Shown: positions 9,068 to 18,264 of the stretch, piece by piece
How the letters are laid out: each line of letters starts with the position of its first letter
Position numbering within the stretch: the stretch's first letter is position 1
Source: an uncultured Altererythrobacter sp.
GTDB taxonomy: Bacteria > Pseudomonadota > Alphaproteobacteria > Sphingomonadales > Sphingomonadaceae
Length of the DNA: 64,000 bases
Reading direction: 5' to 3'
Assembly: GCA_947492235.1 (NCBI GenBank)
Contig: CANLLZ010000001.1
Location: forward strand, 744,001-808,000
Notes under the pieces: generated by a model
What the model was told of the DNA's origin: nothing
What the model saw: the letters and a program-made list of their open reading frames with translations, nothing else
Databases searched by the model: none
Translations under genes and position numbers: made by a program

Positions 9068-11398
9068 ATGAGCACGGACGCAAGCTTGCTCGAAGGCACC
9101 GCCATCGATCCCGTCTGCGGCATGAGCGTAGCGATCGACGGAGCAGAGCATATCGCGAAGCATGCGGGGGCCGAGCACTATTTTTGTTCGCCGCGATGTC
9201 ACGACAAGTTCGTCACCGATCCCGAGCTCTATCTCTCGGGCGCGCATCTCGACGCGGTCGAGGATGTGCCCGAAGGCACGATCTACACCTGCCCGATGCA
9301 CCCTGAAATCCGCCAGCCCGGGCCGGGTTCATGCCCGATTTGCGGCATGGCGCTCGAACCGGAAACGGTTTCGCTAGACGATGGCCCCGATCCCGAACTG
9401 GTCGACATGCGGCGTAGGTTCGGGTGGAGCGCGCTGCTCACGCTGCCTTTGTTCGTCTACGCGATGAGCGACATGGCACCGGGGCTCAGTTTCGACCGGC
9501 TGATCGAACCTGCCTGGGCGCAATGGGCGCAGTTTGCCCTTGCCACACCGGTTGTTCTTTGGGGAGCCTGGCCGTTCTTCGTTCGGGCCGTCCAGTCGCT
9601 CAAGACGCGCAATCTCAACATGTTCACGCTGATCGGGTTTGGCGTTGCCATCGCCTATCTGTTCAGCGTGGTGGCGACGGTCGCGCCCGATCTGTTCCCT
9701 GCGGCGTTCCGCGACCATTCGGGACGGGTCGGGATCTATTTCGAGGCGGCAGCGGTCATAACCACACTCGTTTTGCTCGGACAGGTCCTCGAGCTCAAGG
9801 CAAGAGGCTCGACCTCGAGCGCTTTGCGCGCATTGCTCGAATTGGCGCCGCCCAGCGCGGTCAAGATCTTCGGCTCCGGCGATGAGCGCGAGGTGCCGCT
9901 CGACCAGCTGGCCACAGGCGATCGTCTGCGCGTTCGACCGGGCGATAAGGTTCCGGTCGATGGCGAGATCGAAGAGGGATCGAGCGCCATCGACGAATCC
10001 ATGATCAGCGGCGAACCGCTGCCGGTCGCCAAACAGGCTGGCGACACAGTCATTGGCGGCACGGTCAACCAGACTGGCGGGTTCGTCATGCGCGCGACCG
10101 GTGTGGGCAAAGACACGATGCTGTCCAAGATCGTCCAGATGGTGGCCGAGGCGCAGCGCAGCCGCGCACCGATCCAGCGACTGGCAGATCAGGTGGCGGG
10201 CTGGTTCGTGCCTGCGGTGGTGGTGATAGCCATCGCCACCTTCGTGGTATGGGGAATCTGGGGGCCCGCACCAGCGCTTGCCTATGCGCTGGTCAATGCC
10301 ATTGCAGTCCTGATCATCGCCTGTCCCTGTGCGCTCGGTCTCGCTACGCCGATGTCGATCATGACGGGCACAGGCAAGGGTGCCCAGCACGGGATTCTGA
10401 TCCGCAATGCCGAGGCGCTGGAGACACTCGAGAAAATCGATACGCTGGTGGTCGACAAGACCGGCACGCTGACGATGGGCAAACCCGATTTGGTGGCGGT
10501 GACGCCGGCAGATGACATCAAGGAAAGCGATTTCCTGGCTGCGGTGGCAGGTGTCGAAATGGGGAGCGAACATCCGCTGGCCTATGCCATTGTCGAGGGC
10601 GCGCGGACGCGCGGCGTTTCTCCTGCCAATGCCACGGATCTCGCTTCGACGACTGGGGAAGGCGTTGAAGCCAACGTCCAGGACCGCCGTGTTGCGATCG
10701 GAAATGAGAAGATGATGCGGCGCGTCGGGATCAATGACGAGGCCTGGCTGGGCTCGGCCGAAAATGGTCGCAAGCAGGGTCAGACGGTGATGTTCGTTGC
10801 GTTCGATGGCCGGCCGGCAGGCCTTATCGCGGTGGCCGATCCGATCAAGCCTACCAGCGCAGCGGCTATTGCGGCGCTGCACAAGCGCGACATCCGGGTC
10901 GTTATGCTGACGGGCGACAGCCGCAGCACTGCCGAAGCGGTCGCGCGCGAAATGAAAATCGATGAAGTGCATGCGAATGTCTCGCCCGAAGACAAGCACC
11001 GCAAGATCGAAGAGCTGAAAGCGCAAGGTCGCCGCGTCGGCATGGCAGGGGACGGGATCAACGATGCGCCTGCACTGGCCGCCGCCGATGTCGGCATTGC
11101 CATGGGCACCGGCACCGATGTCGCAATCGAAAGCGCCGGCGTGACGCTGGTTCGCGGCGACCTGACAGGAGTGGTGCAGGCCATCGTGCTGTCGCGTGGG
11201 ACGATGCGCAACATCCGGCAGAACCTGTTTTTCGCCTTCGCTTACAACACACTCGGCATCCCGGTCGCGGCAGGCGTGCTGTATCCCTTCTTCGGAGTGC
11301 TGCTCAGCCCGATGATTGCGGCCGCAGCCATGAGCCTCTCTTCCGTATCGGTGATAGGCAATGCGCTGCGGCTGCGGGGTCTGCGCCTCGAAGTCTGA
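9068..11398 (+). CDS. copA: P1B-1 copper-exporting ATPase with YHS and metal-binding N-terminus
   Basis: A 776-residue inner-membrane Cu(I) exporter. The N-terminus lacks the usual HMA CxxC domains. It has a YHS/TRASH-type segment (about residues 14-58, DPVCGM and FCSPRCH) and a heavy-metal-binding segment (76-105, YTCPMHPEI and CPICGM). The core has TGE-type ISGEP, CPC at 419-421, DKTGT at 463, GDGIND, and MSLSSVSV in the last helix, the MxxSS signature of copper transporters. A GAAAGGAAG ribosome site precedes the ATG. It sits 139 bases after cusF, so it may be co-transcribed or have its own promoter. It faces the next gene tail to tail, 15 bases apart. Confidence 0.95.
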   Translation: MSTDASLLEGTAIDPVCGMSVAIDGAEHIAKHAGAEHYFCSPRCHDKFVTDPELYLSGAHLDAVEDVPEGTIYTCPMHPEIRQPGPGSCPICGMALEPETVSLDDGPDPELVDMRRRFGWSALLTLPLFVYAMSDMAPGLSFDRLIEPAWAQWAQFALATPVVLWGAWPFFVRAVQSLKTRNLNMFTLIGFGVAIAYLFSVVATVAPDLFPAAFRDHSGRVGIYFEAAAVITTLVLLGQVLELKARGSTSSALRALLELAPPSAVKIFGSGDEREVPLDQLATGDRLRVRPGDKVPVDGEIEEGSSAIDESMISGEPLPVAKQAGDTVIGGTVNQTGGFVMRATGVGKDTMLSKIVQMVAEAQRSRAPIQRLADQVAGWFVPAVVVIAIATFVVWGIWGPAPALAYALVNAIAVLIIACPCALGLATPMSIMTGTGKGAQHGILIRNAEALETLEKIDTLVVDKTGTLTMGKPDLVAVTPADDIKESDFLAAVAGVEMGSEHPLAYAIVEGARTRGVSPANATDLASTTGEGVEANVQDRRVAIGNEKMMRRVGINDEAWLGSAENGRKQGQTVMFVAFDGRPAGLIAVADPIKPTSAAAIAALHKRDIRVVMLTGDSRSTAEAVAREMKIDEVHANVSPEDKHRKIEELKAQGRRVGMAGDGINDAPALAAADVGIAMGTGTDVAIESAGVTLVRGDLTGVVQAIVLSRGTMRNIRQNLFFAFAYNTLGIPVAAGVLYPFFGVLLSPMIAAAAMSLSSVSVIGNALRLRGLRLEV

Positions 11399-11413
11399 GA
11401 GGCCAAACTTCAG

Positions 11414-12763
11414 CTATACGCGTTTTTTCCAAGCGCCCATGGAGCCGAGATAGATGTCGAGGCGCTTGAAGCCCTGGCTTGCCAGCCAGCCCGCAGCAAC
11501 GCTCGCCCGCATACCGCTCGCGCACATCAGCGTGTAATGGCGGTCGCGGTCGAGATCTTCCCACCGCGTGTTGAGCTCACCGACATAGATATGTGCTGAC
11601 CCGTCGATCCTTGCTACTTGCCGTTCGTCCGCGTCGCGCACGTCGAGCAAGGTCCACTCGCCGCTGTCTTGATCGAGCCTGCGCGCGATTTCTTTTGTGC
11701 CGATCATGGGAATGCTGCGCATCGCTTTGCCCTGTGCGGCAGCTGGAACCACGCCGACATAGCCGCCGACAACATTATCGAGACCGATACGCACCAGATG
11801 GGCCATGGCCTGGGCTAGCTGGTCTTCCTCGGAAGCGATGAGGGCGATCCTGTCGCCTTCACTGAGAAACCATCCGGCAAAGGCCGGTATCATTCCCACC
11901 GGAAGGCACATGGCACCCGGCAGATGGCCGGCAGCGTAGGCGAGCGGCTCGCGCACATCGACCAAGTGATCGGCTTCGATCTCGTCAAGCTCTCCCAGCC
12001 CTAAGCGCCTTGGTCGTATGACCCGCGGCGCGGCATCGGCCCCTTCGAGGTTAAGCCGTTCCATCAGCCGGAAATAGGGAGGTTGGTGGTGGTGTTCTGC
12101 CACCTTCGCCTTGATGAACTCGTCGCGGTCGGAGATGCGCAGGCGAGGGTTGTTGCGTCGCTCGTGGCCGATTGTCGAGAATTCCCGATCCGCCATTCCC
12201 GACCCGCAGACCGAGCCCGCACCATGCGCCGGGTAGATAATCGCCTGATCGCCGAGGCCGCAAAGTTTCTGCAGTGAGTCGAACAGAAGGCCTGCGACCT
12301 CTTCCTTGCGCTCGGGATAGAAATCGGTGCGCCCGACATCGCCGACAAACAGGGCATCGCCGGTAAAGACGCCGACCGGTCCCTCGGAATATTCGCCGTC
12401 ATGGATGATGAAAGCGAGATGATCGTCGGTGTGTCCAGGTGTTTCCAGCACCTCGATCCGCAATTGACCCAGCTCGAAACAATCGCCCTCGCGTGCGGTA
12501 TTGGCAAAAACGATCTCGCCTGCCGCGTTGGGCCCGTGATAGACCTTGGCTCCTGTCAAATCGGCCAAGATCGGCGAGCCGCTGATCAGATCCTCATTGC
12601 GATGGGTTTCGAAGATGTGCGTTATCTCCAGTCCTTCGGCCCGCGCCTTTTCGACATAGATCTCGCAGTCCCGGCGCGGATCGATGACCGCTGCCTGTCC
12701 GCCCGAGCCGATGATATAGGAAAGGTGCGAGAGGCCAGGGGTTTTGATTTTCTCCAGAAACAT
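11414..12763 (-). CDS. MBL-fold hydrolase fused to two rhodanese domains (persulfide dioxygenase-like)
   Basis: A 449-residue cytoplasmic enzyme. The first 230 residues form a metallo-beta-lactamase fold with a metal motif in THIFETHRNEDLISG, then GHTDDH and YPAHGAGS. Two rhodanese domains follow. The first lacks a loop Cys, and the second has the active loop CASGMRAS (near 425). This architecture is that of CstB/Blh-type proteins acting on persulfides or polysulfides. ATG 12763 is preferred to the longer frame because AAGGAA lies just upstream. Its presence in a copper island suggests sulfur or thiol detoxification, which is an inference. Confidence 0.85.
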   Translation of the reverse strand: MFLEKIKTPGLSHLSYIIGSGGQAAVIDPRRDCEIYVEKARAEGLEITHIFETHRNEDLISGSPILADLTGAKVYHGPNAAGEIVFANTAREGDCFELGQLRIEVLETPGHTDDHLAFIIHDGEYSEGPVGVFTGDALFVGDVGRTDFYPERKEEVAGLLFDSLQKLCGLGDQAIIYPAHGAGSVCGSGMADREFSTIGHERRNNPRLRISDRDEFIKAKVAEHHHQPPYFRLMERLNLEGADAAPRVIRPRRLGLGELDEIEADHLVDVREPLAYAAGHLPGAMCLPVGMIPAFAGWFLSEGDRIALIASEEDQLAQAMAHLVRIGLDNVVGGYVGVVPAAAQGKAMRSIPMIGTKEIARRLDQDSGEWTLLDVRDADERQVARIDGSAHIYVGELNTRWEDLDRDRHYTLMCASGMRASVAAGWLASQGFKRLDIYLGSMGAWKKRV

Positions 12764-12834
12764 ACGATTTCCTTGTCTGTTGCTCACAACTTGCAACGTG
12801 CGGGCCTGTCACAAATCGCAAAATTATACGGCGC

Positions 12835-13539
12835 TCAATCGATCCCGAGTTCGGCCTTGATGGCGGCGGGACTTTCGAAATGTTCGGCTTCGGGCCTGCC
12901 GATGGCAGGCTTTGCGTTGATCCAGGTATCTTCGCACACGAAATCGAGCAGGCTCGCCGCGAGATCAGCATGACGGCAGCGGAAACAGCCTTCTGCCAAG
13001 CGTTCGTCCGTAATGACGGCATCGCCGGTGTAAGGCTCATCCAGCAGCCAGCCCGGTCGTGCGGCCGTCCATTTGATGCCTTGGGCGTCGCTGAGCATCG
13101 CTTCCATGGCGCGCATCTGCTCGAGTATATTGAACAATGCAGGCTTGGCGGTGAGTTCAAACCACGCCGGGACGCTCGACTGATGTTCGACGAAGGCAGC
13201 GGAGATCACGGCAATGCGGTCGATCTTCGTCTGTGCCATCGCCTCGAGCAGGTTGCGCGTGCCATCGGTATAGAGCGGCGGTGGATCCATCGCATTGCCC
13301 GGACCGAAAGCGACACCGAGCGTCGAGATAACCGCGCGGCAGCCATCGAGATCGCCCGCGAAATCGTCCGACAGCACATCGCATTCGATATATTCGAAGT
13401 CGCCCACCCGCTCGTCTGATCCAGGCACTGTGTGTTCGAAGGCGCGGATCGGTATGTCCGAGGCAAGGGCACGCCTCAATAGCTCGGTGCCGGTCTTCCC
13501 GCCCGCCCCGAAGACAGCGATGGGCCTCGTATCAGTCAT
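12835..13539 (-). CDS. NAD(P)-binding SDR-like oxidoreductase
   Basis: A 234-residue atypical short-chain dehydrogenase or NmrA-like protein. It has a Rossmann glycine motif near the start (VFGAGGKTGTELL), a later VISTLG strand, and TAARPGWL in the C-terminal half, typical of NAD(P)H-binding proteins of the PF13460 type. The substrate is unknown. It lies 71 bases upstream of the MBL-rhodanese gene in the same direction and may share its transcript. The fold is clear from motifs, and its role in metal stress is only suggested by position. Confidence 0.8.
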   Translation of the reverse strand: MTDTRPIAVFGAGGKTGTELLRRALASDIPIRAFEHTVPGSDERVGDFEYIECDVLSDDFAGDLDGCRAVISTLGVAFGPGNAMDPPPLYTDGTRNLLEAMAQTKIDRIAVISAAFVEHQSSVPAWFELTAKPALFNILEQMRAMEAMLSDAQGIKWTAARPGWLLDEPYTGDAVITDERLAEGCFRCRHADLAASLLDFVCEDTWINAKPAIGRPEAEHFESPAAIKAELGID

Positions 13540-13632
13540 CTGCTTGTTCCTGTTAAAACTGGCGGGGGCGACGAACGGAGGAGGCGCGGGCGCATGGGGT
13601 AGCCGGTGGCCCGCCCGTGCGCCCTGCCAGTT

Positions 13633-14121
13633 TCAGGCTCCTTCAGCCGGACAGGTGGTATAGCCCCAAAAGCCGAATTCATCCTTGGCTCTTGGCGCTG
13701 CGACGATCATCTCCTGCATTTGCAAGCCCGCATCGCCTTCACCATCCAACATACGGGTTTTGATCCGAAGCTCGCCATTCGAATAGCTACCGGGACCATC
13801 AGAAGCGACGGGGATCAATTTGCCATTGATCTTGATCGCTCCGCTCCCGTCACCGTCATAGACAAATGAGGGAAAGGCCACTTCGGTCAGGCGGAACTGG
13901 CAGGCCTGTCCTGCGCCCAGAGCAGCAAGGTCCGCGTCATTCATGGTCCCGGGAAGCATGAGGCCCGGGTCAACATTTGCCAGTGCACTGGCCGCATCCT
14001 CGATCGGCGCGGCAGTGGCAGGCGGGTCGAGCTGGGCTTCGCGGTCGTTGCCCGGAGCGGTGTTCGAATTGCAGGCGGCAAGCGGTAGCGCGATGAGCGC
14101 CGTGAAAGCTATCTTGTTCAT
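13633..14121 (-). CDS. Hypothetical lipoprotein
   Basis: A 162-residue protein beginning at ATG 14121 with AGGAG upstream; the open frame extends much further but the extension has no plausible sequence. The lipobox is LPLAAC (Cys near residue 19), followed by a Ser/Thr/Asn/Pro linker. The mature part has two Cys, one in GQACQFR and one in the last residues (TTCPAEG). I do not recognise a characterised family. It is the last gene of a coupled four-gene operon (glutaredoxin-MauE, ion channel, DUF305, this), with its start overlapping the DUF305 stop. Confidence 0.75.
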   Translation of the reverse strand: MNKIAFTALIALPLAACNSNTAPGNDREAQLDPPATAAPIEDAASALANVDPGLMLPGTMNDADLAALGAGQACQFRLTEVAFPSFVYDGDGSGAIKINGKLIPVASDGPGSYSNGELRIKTRMLDGEGDAGLQMQEMIVAAPRAKDEFGFWGYTTCPAEGA

Positions 14122-14645
14122 GGCTGCATCTCCTCGGGCAGGCGTTCTTCGGTCCGAGGACCGTTCTGTTCGATATCGTCGATGAGATATTTCATCTCGG
14201 CGATTTCGCGGCGCTGGGCGACGATGATGGCCTGAGCGAGTTCGCGCACGCGAGGATCCTTCAGGCTCGCGCGTTCGCTGGTCATGATCGCGATCGAGTG
14301 GTGCGGGATCATCGCTGCCATATATTCGGTATCGTCGACGGTGGTCTGGCTGCGCACCAGCCACAGCGCGAGGGCGAACACGAAGGCGCCGACGCCCAGA
14401 ATAATGAAGTTCTTGGTCCGGTCCTTGTACATGCCCCACATGAAGAGCAGCATGACAACCATCATCATCGCGCCCATGACAAACATCATCCAGAAGCGCG
14501 TTTCGCTCCAGAAAAGATCATCGACGGTAAAGGTGTTGGCATACATCAGGAAGAACATGATCACGGTCGAGGTCGACACCATGGCCATGAATCGCCAGTA
14601 GCTGCCGCCCCCTCCCTTGTCCGAGTGGGTCGTCTTTTCAGTCAT
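14118..14645 (-). CDS. DUF305-type membrane protein
   Basis: A 175-residue protein starting at ATG 14645, with AAGGAG upstream. Three hydrophobic segments (about 20-40, 50-72, 77-95) are followed by a periplasmic DUF305 segment with the signature MIPHHSIAIMTSERA and later REIAEMKYLIDDI. DUF305 proteins are recurrent in copper and silver resistance clusters and are suspected metal handlers through the paired histidines. The ATGA overlaps on both sides show tight coupling with the lipoprotein and the ion-channel-like gene. Function is unproven. Confidence 0.85.
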   Translation of the reverse strand: MTEKTTHSDKGGGGSYWRFMAMVSTSTVIMFFLMYANTFTVDDLFWSETRFWMMFVMGAMMMVVMLLFMWGMYKDRTKNFIILGVGAFVFALALWLVRSQTTVDDTEYMAAMIPHHSIAIMTSERASLKDPRVRELAQAIIVAQRREIAEMKYLIDDIEQNGPRTEERLPEEMQP

Positions 14646-15055
14646 GCTTTTTCTCCTTTTTGCATCATGGTCCAGAATAGCTGCGCCGAGCAGCTGATGA
14701 GAGCGAAGCCGGTGAGGGCCTCGACGCCGGCCAGAACTCTCAGGTGCTCGGTCGGATAAATGTCGCCCAGGCCCAGTGTGGTCACGTTGATGAGCGAGAA
14801 ATAGAAGTAGTCCATCCAGTCCATGGAAGGCGCCTTGTCGAAACCTCCCAGGCCCCATTGCGCGCCCAGCCAGAAACCTGCTGCAAAAAGGATCGCGACC
14901 AGAAAATGCGACGCGAGCACGAGCAGCGAAACGGCAAGCTTTGCCAGCGTATCGCGGCGCCGGTCGAGAAGCCGGTGACCGACACCCAGAATGGCAAGGT
15001 GCGAAGCGACAGCCGAGAGGAACAGAAGGACGGCGAGAAGGAGCGCGGTGATCAT
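14642..15055 (-). CDS. Two-TM ion-channel-like membrane protein
   Basis: A 137-residue protein with an N-terminal helix, a second helix (about 38-60), a pore-like loop with TTLGLGDIYPT, and a final helix. The loop resembles the selectivity filter of the Ion_trans_2 potassium-channel family (TxGxGD). Start ATG 15055 overlaps the preceding gene stop by ATGA. Small channels of this sort recur beside MauE and DUF305 genes in proteobacterial islands. Whether it conducts K+ or another ion is unknown. Confidence 0.75.
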   Translation of the reverse strand: MITALLLAVLLFLSAVASHLAILGVGHRLLDRRRDTLAKLAVSLLVLASHFLVAILFAAGFWLGAQWGLGGFDKAPSMDWMDYFYFSLINVTTLGLGDIYPTEHLRVLAGVEALTGFALISCSAQLFWTMMQKGEKA

Positions 15056-15801
15056 GCGAGAAGCTTCGCGCCCATCCACAGACCCATTCCGATCATGAAC
15101 AGATTTTCGGTCAGCGAGACGAAGCCGAGCGGCACATTGCTGCTGCCGCCCACGCAGGCGCATTTGAGCTCACGCTTGTCGATGTAGACAGCTTTGAAGA
15201 CGCTGACAGCGCCGACGGTGCCGATGAACAATGCCAACGGAGCAGAAAGCCAAGTCAGCGCGCCCGCGGTCATGAGAATGCCGGCAGCGGCTTCGCCGAA
15301 CGGGTAGACGAAGCCATAGGGCACCCAGCGCCGTGCGAGTAGGTCGTAGTTGAGGAACATCGTCGAGAAACTGCGCACGTCCTGAAGCTTCTGAACGGCG
15401 AGCAGGGTCATCGATAGGCTCACGAACCATTCGGCGGCCCGGACAGTGAAGAGGTTATCAAAAAAAGCCCAGCTCAGTCCGAGCGCGAGCAGAAGCGCGA
15501 CCGCGAAAATCGCAATGACCGGCTGATAGCTGGTCTCGCCTTCCTCTGGCTGCGAACGGCTCTTGCCGAAGAACTCGCGGACATCGTCATAGCCGCCAAT
15601 GCGCTTGTCTTCGATAAAGGTCTGCGGGGTGGTCTCGACGTTGTGCTTGTCCTTGAATGCGTCGGTTTCCTCCCTGCTGGTCAGGTGATGATCGTCGACC
15701 TCGAAACCTTGCCGCTTGAGAAGATCGACCGTCTTGATGCCATAGGGACAGACATGGTCCTCCATTACCATGCGGTAGACCGCCGCTGTTCGGGTCGTCA
15801 T
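15052..15801 (-). CDS. Glutaredoxin domain fused to MauE/DoxX-like membrane domain
   Basis: A 249-residue protein. The N-terminal 85 residues form a glutaredoxin with active site CPYG and the cis-Pro segment TTPQTFI. Four or so helices follow (about 95-245), resembling MauE of methylamine utilization, a membrane redox partner. A Cys pair in ELKCACVGG sits in the last loop and could exchange electrons with the glutaredoxin. ATG 15801 is chosen because GGAG lies six bases before it; another ATG four codons upstream (15813) is possible. It is first in the coupled four-gene operon. A thiol-redox role in periplasmic metal protein maturation is an inference. Confidence 0.8.
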   Translation of the reverse strand: MTTRTAAVYRMVMEDHVCPYGIKTVDLLKRQGFEVDDHHLTSREETDAFKDKHNVETTPQTFIEDKRIGGYDDVREFFGKSRSQPEEGETSYQPVIAIFAVALLLALGLSWAFFDNLFTVRAAEWFVSLSMTLLAVQKLQDVRSFSTMFLNYDLLARRWVPYGFVYPFGEAAAGILMTAGALTWLSAPLALFIGTVGAVSVFKAVYIDKRELKCACVGGSSNVPLGFVSLTENLFMIGMGLWMGAKLLA

Positions 15802-15912
15802 GAATCGCTCCATCTGTTTTGCCTGACGTGTCTCGTGCTCAACGCCGGTTTTCGGTGAACGGTTTCGAAAAACCCCGCTGCAAGAGCCTCAAGGCCCAGC
15901 GAAAAGTTGCCA

Positions 15913-17265
15913 TCAACTCTTCTCTTCTGACCGATCATCTTTGTGAGAAGCGGGCGCTTCGGAATTGTCCGAAAGGTAAATCCATTCTCCCATGAAGACT
16001 GCGACGATGCCGATCGCCGCATAGGCGACAACGGCAGGATCGCTGCGCAATTTGGCCGCGGTAAAAGCTGCAAGGACCACGCCATCTGCCGCGAGTGCTG
16101 TAAGAAGTATTGTTGCGCGCGCGCCGACTTCCTTGCGCAGGTGACGCAGGACGCCCCAATGCACCAGCATATCCATGACGAGGTAGAAGAAGGCGCCCAG
16201 CGAGGCGATCCGCGACAGATCGAACAGGACGGCAAGCGTCCCGGCAATGACCACCGTATAGACCAGCATGTGGCTGCGAATTCCGCCGCTCATGCCGAAA
16301 TGGCTGTGCGGGATCATCTTCATGTCGGTCAGCATCGCAAGCATGCGCGACACAGCAAATACGCTCGCGATCACGCCCGAAGTCGTGGCGGCGATCGCGA
16401 TCGCGACGGTGAAATAGAAGCCCAGCTCACCCAGCGCCGGACGCGCCGCTGCCGCGAGCGAATAATCGCGCGCCTGTACGATTTCTGAGATGCTGAGGCT
16501 GGAACCGACGGCCAGTGCGACAAGCAGGTAAATCACGATGCAGACGGCGATCGAGACCATGATCGTGCGCCCGACATTCTTGTGCGGATCGACCATCTCG
16601 CCGCCACTGTTGGTGATCGTGGTGAAGCCTTTGAAAGCCAGAATCGAAAAGGCGACCGAGGCAAGCAAAGCATCGGCTTTCGATAGCTCTACCGGCTCCG
16701 AGAATGCGCCGCCCGACAGTCCGCTGGCCCAGATCGCGGCAACCGCGAAAATCGCGATCCCGCCAACCTTGATTGCCGACATGACAACCGAAAAGCCGCT
16801 GACCGACTTGTTGCCCGCCGCATTGACCAGATAGGCAAAGACGATAGCGGCGAGCGCCACTGCGGACACAAGCCAGCCGGTGTCTTCCAGACCAAAGGGT
16901 CGCAGGGCGTAGGTTGCGAAGGTTCGTGCGACGAGGCTTTCGTTGATAATCATCGACAGCGCCATCATCATCGCAGCCGCTGAGGCGACGACACCCGGCC
17001 CGTATGCCTTCTGCAAGATCATCGCGATGCCGCCCGAGGACGGCCATTTGTTCGACATCTTGATGTAGCTGTAGGCTGCCAGCGAAGTGACGAGAGCGCC
17101 AGCAACAAAGGACAGCGGGAAGAGCGGACCGGCAAGCTCTGCGATCTGACCGGTGAGCGCAAAAATGCCCGCACCGATCATGACGCCGGTCCCCATGGCA
17201 ACGCCGCCAAGCAGGGTTATCGAGCCAGCTGTCTCGCTTTGATTCTCGTGCTCATGGTCTTGCAA
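15913..17265 (-). CDS. APC-superfamily amino acid/polyamine permease
   Basis: A 450-residue inner-membrane permease with about twelve helices. The APC signature GTGVMIGAGIFALTGQ sits in helix 1, and FSILAFKGFTTITNSGGEM and TTSGVIASVFAVSRML fit the family. The start is a TTG with AGGGGAAAG upstream; no in-frame ATG precedes helix 1. The substrate is unknown. An ECF-type promoter (17313-17342) identical in layout to that of cnrYXH lies upstream, so this transporter probably belongs to the metal-responsive regulon, perhaps importing an amino acid or thiol precursor. That last point is speculative. Confidence 0.88.
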   Translation of the reverse strand: MQDHEHENQSETAGSITLLGGVAMGTGVMIGAGIFALTGQIAELAGPLFPLSFVAGALVTSLAAYSYIKMSNKWPSSGGIAMILQKAYGPGVVASAAAMMMALSMIINESLVARTFATYALRPFGLEDTGWLVSAVALAAIVFAYLVNAAGNKSVSGFSVVMSAIKVGGIAIFAVAAIWASGLSGGAFSEPVELSKADALLASVAFSILAFKGFTTITNSGGEMVDPHKNVGRTIMVSIAVCIVIYLLVALAVGSSLSISEIVQARDYSLAAAARPALGELGFYFTVAIAIAATTSGVIASVFAVSRMLAMLTDMKMIPHSHFGMSGGIRSHMLVYTVVIAGTLAVLFDLSRIASLGAFFYLVMDMLVHWGVLRHLRKEVGARATILLTALAADGVVLAAFTAAKLRSDPAVVAYAAIGIVAVFMGEWIYLSDNSEAPASHKDDRSEEKS

Positions 17266-17312
17266 GACTTTCCCCTGTCGATGGTCTCCCGTTCAAGAAA
17301 GATCATGCCGGA

Positions 17313-17342
17313 CAGTACGTTCAGCCGGGGCTCATCCCTCAA
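17313..17342 (-). promoter_or_regulatory. ECF-type promoter before APC permease gene
   Basis: On the minus strand, TTGAGGG (17336-17342) is followed by exactly 16 bases and then CGTACTG (17313-17319). The same boxes and spacing occur at four other places in the island. Transcription would start near 17306, leaving a leader of about 40 bases before the TTG start at 17265. Confidence 0.75.
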
Positions 17343-17476
17343 AAATATTTCAGGACAAATCCGGAGGGTTGCGTTTTGCTCGGGGCGCTCGAGCAAATTG
17401 CGGCCCAAAGCGGACTGCTTGCGCAGCTGAAAATGCTCGGCGAGTATCAAGGCACGCGTCCATCGCCGCCGATTTA

Positions 17477-17752
17477 CTACGTCCTGAACCGGTTACGGAA
17501 AAATCGCAGCAGTGGCACCCCAATGACCGCGATGTACCAACCGTACAGAAAGCTGCCGAGAGCGCCTGCCAAAAAGCCCGAGAGGGTTAGCCATTCGAAA
17601 CCGGGAAGCAGCGGCGCCCACGCTTCGTGCATGTGCACCTGTTCGGGCGCGAGCAGGCCGAAACCGATGCAGATCAGGTAGCTGAAAAGCAGGAAGAGGC
17701 TGAGTGTCCAGCCCCATATGAGAATTGAGGTTTTGACCGAATAGTCCGACAT
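17477..17752 (-). CDS. Small two/three-helix membrane protein, DUF5676-like
   Basis: A 91-residue protein with hydrophobic segments at about 8-34 and 53-80 and a short basic tail. It resembles the DUF5676 family, small inner-membrane proteins commonly found in copper/silver and other metal resistance clusters of proteobacteria. A GGAGGACC ribosome site precedes the ATG. Its function is unknown. It lies between the DUF411-methyltransferase operon and the APC permease on the same strand and may be read from the methyltransferase promoter. Confidence 0.8.
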   Translation of the reverse strand: MSDYSVKTSILIWGWTLSLFLLFSYLICIGFGLLAPEQVHMHEAWAPLLPGFEWLTLSGFLAGALGSFLYGWYIAVIGVPLLRFFRNRFRT

Positions 17753-17796
17753 GATGGTCCTCCGTTAGAGTTGGCGCGAAAATGGCTTGTCCATAG

Positions 17797-18264
17797 TCAC
17801 GGGTAGGATGCGAACACGCTCCGCCCGCCTGGGCCGAAGGCGATGACATCATAGGGCTGCACCTGCTCTCCGACTTCCATTCCGGGCGAGCCAAGCGGCA
17901 TTCCGGGCACAGCCAGGCCAGCAACGCCTTCGGGGCGTTCGCGCAATAGCTTCGCGACGGCATCGGCCGGCACGTGGCCTTCGATGATATAGCCATCGAC
18001 TTCCATCGTGTGACACGACCACAGATCCTGTGGCACACCCTTGGCTGTCTTGAGCGCAGCCATGTCGTCGGTGTCGACCGAGGCGACCTCTGCTTCGAGC
18101 CCATGTTCGACGTGACCGGCCCAGCTGAGACAGCAGCCGCATCCTGCGTCGCGGAACATCGTGTAGGTCGCGGCCTGCGCTGCATTCGAGCAGGCTGCAA
18201 GGGCGAGGAGGAGCGAGGCCGCCAGCGAACGGCGTAGCGGTCTCGAATCTTTCGTGAGGTTCAT
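17797..18264 (-). CDS. DUF411 metal-binding lipoprotein
   Basis: A 155-residue secreted protein with a signal sequence and a possible lipobox (LAAC). The DUF411 domain has the Cys cluster DAGCGCCLSW, then a conserved CHTMEVDGYIIEGHVP segment, and ends with the Met/Gly-rich PGMPLGSPGMEVG. DUF411 proteins accompany copper resistance genes and are thought to bind Cu or Ag in the periplasm. The ATG overlaps the methyltransferase stop (ATGA), so the two are translated together from the ECF promoter at 19001-19030. Confidence 0.88.
   Translation of the reverse strand: MNLTKDSRPLRRSLAASLLLALAACSNAAQAATYTMFRDAGCGCCLSWAGHVEHGLEAEVASVDTDDMAALKTAKGVPQDLWSCHTMEVDGYIIEGHVPADAVAKLLRERPEGVAGLAVPGMPLGSPGMEVGEQVQPYDVIAFGPGGRSVFASYP

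Noticed and set aside
9374-11026. 550-codon minus-strand open frame
   Set aside because: It lies opposite the copper ATPase and is rich in His/Arg/Asp, as expected of a shadow frame.
15802-15912. ECF promoter before the glutaredoxin-MauE operon
   Set aside because: TTGAGGC is present but 16 bases later the sequence is TTCGAAA.
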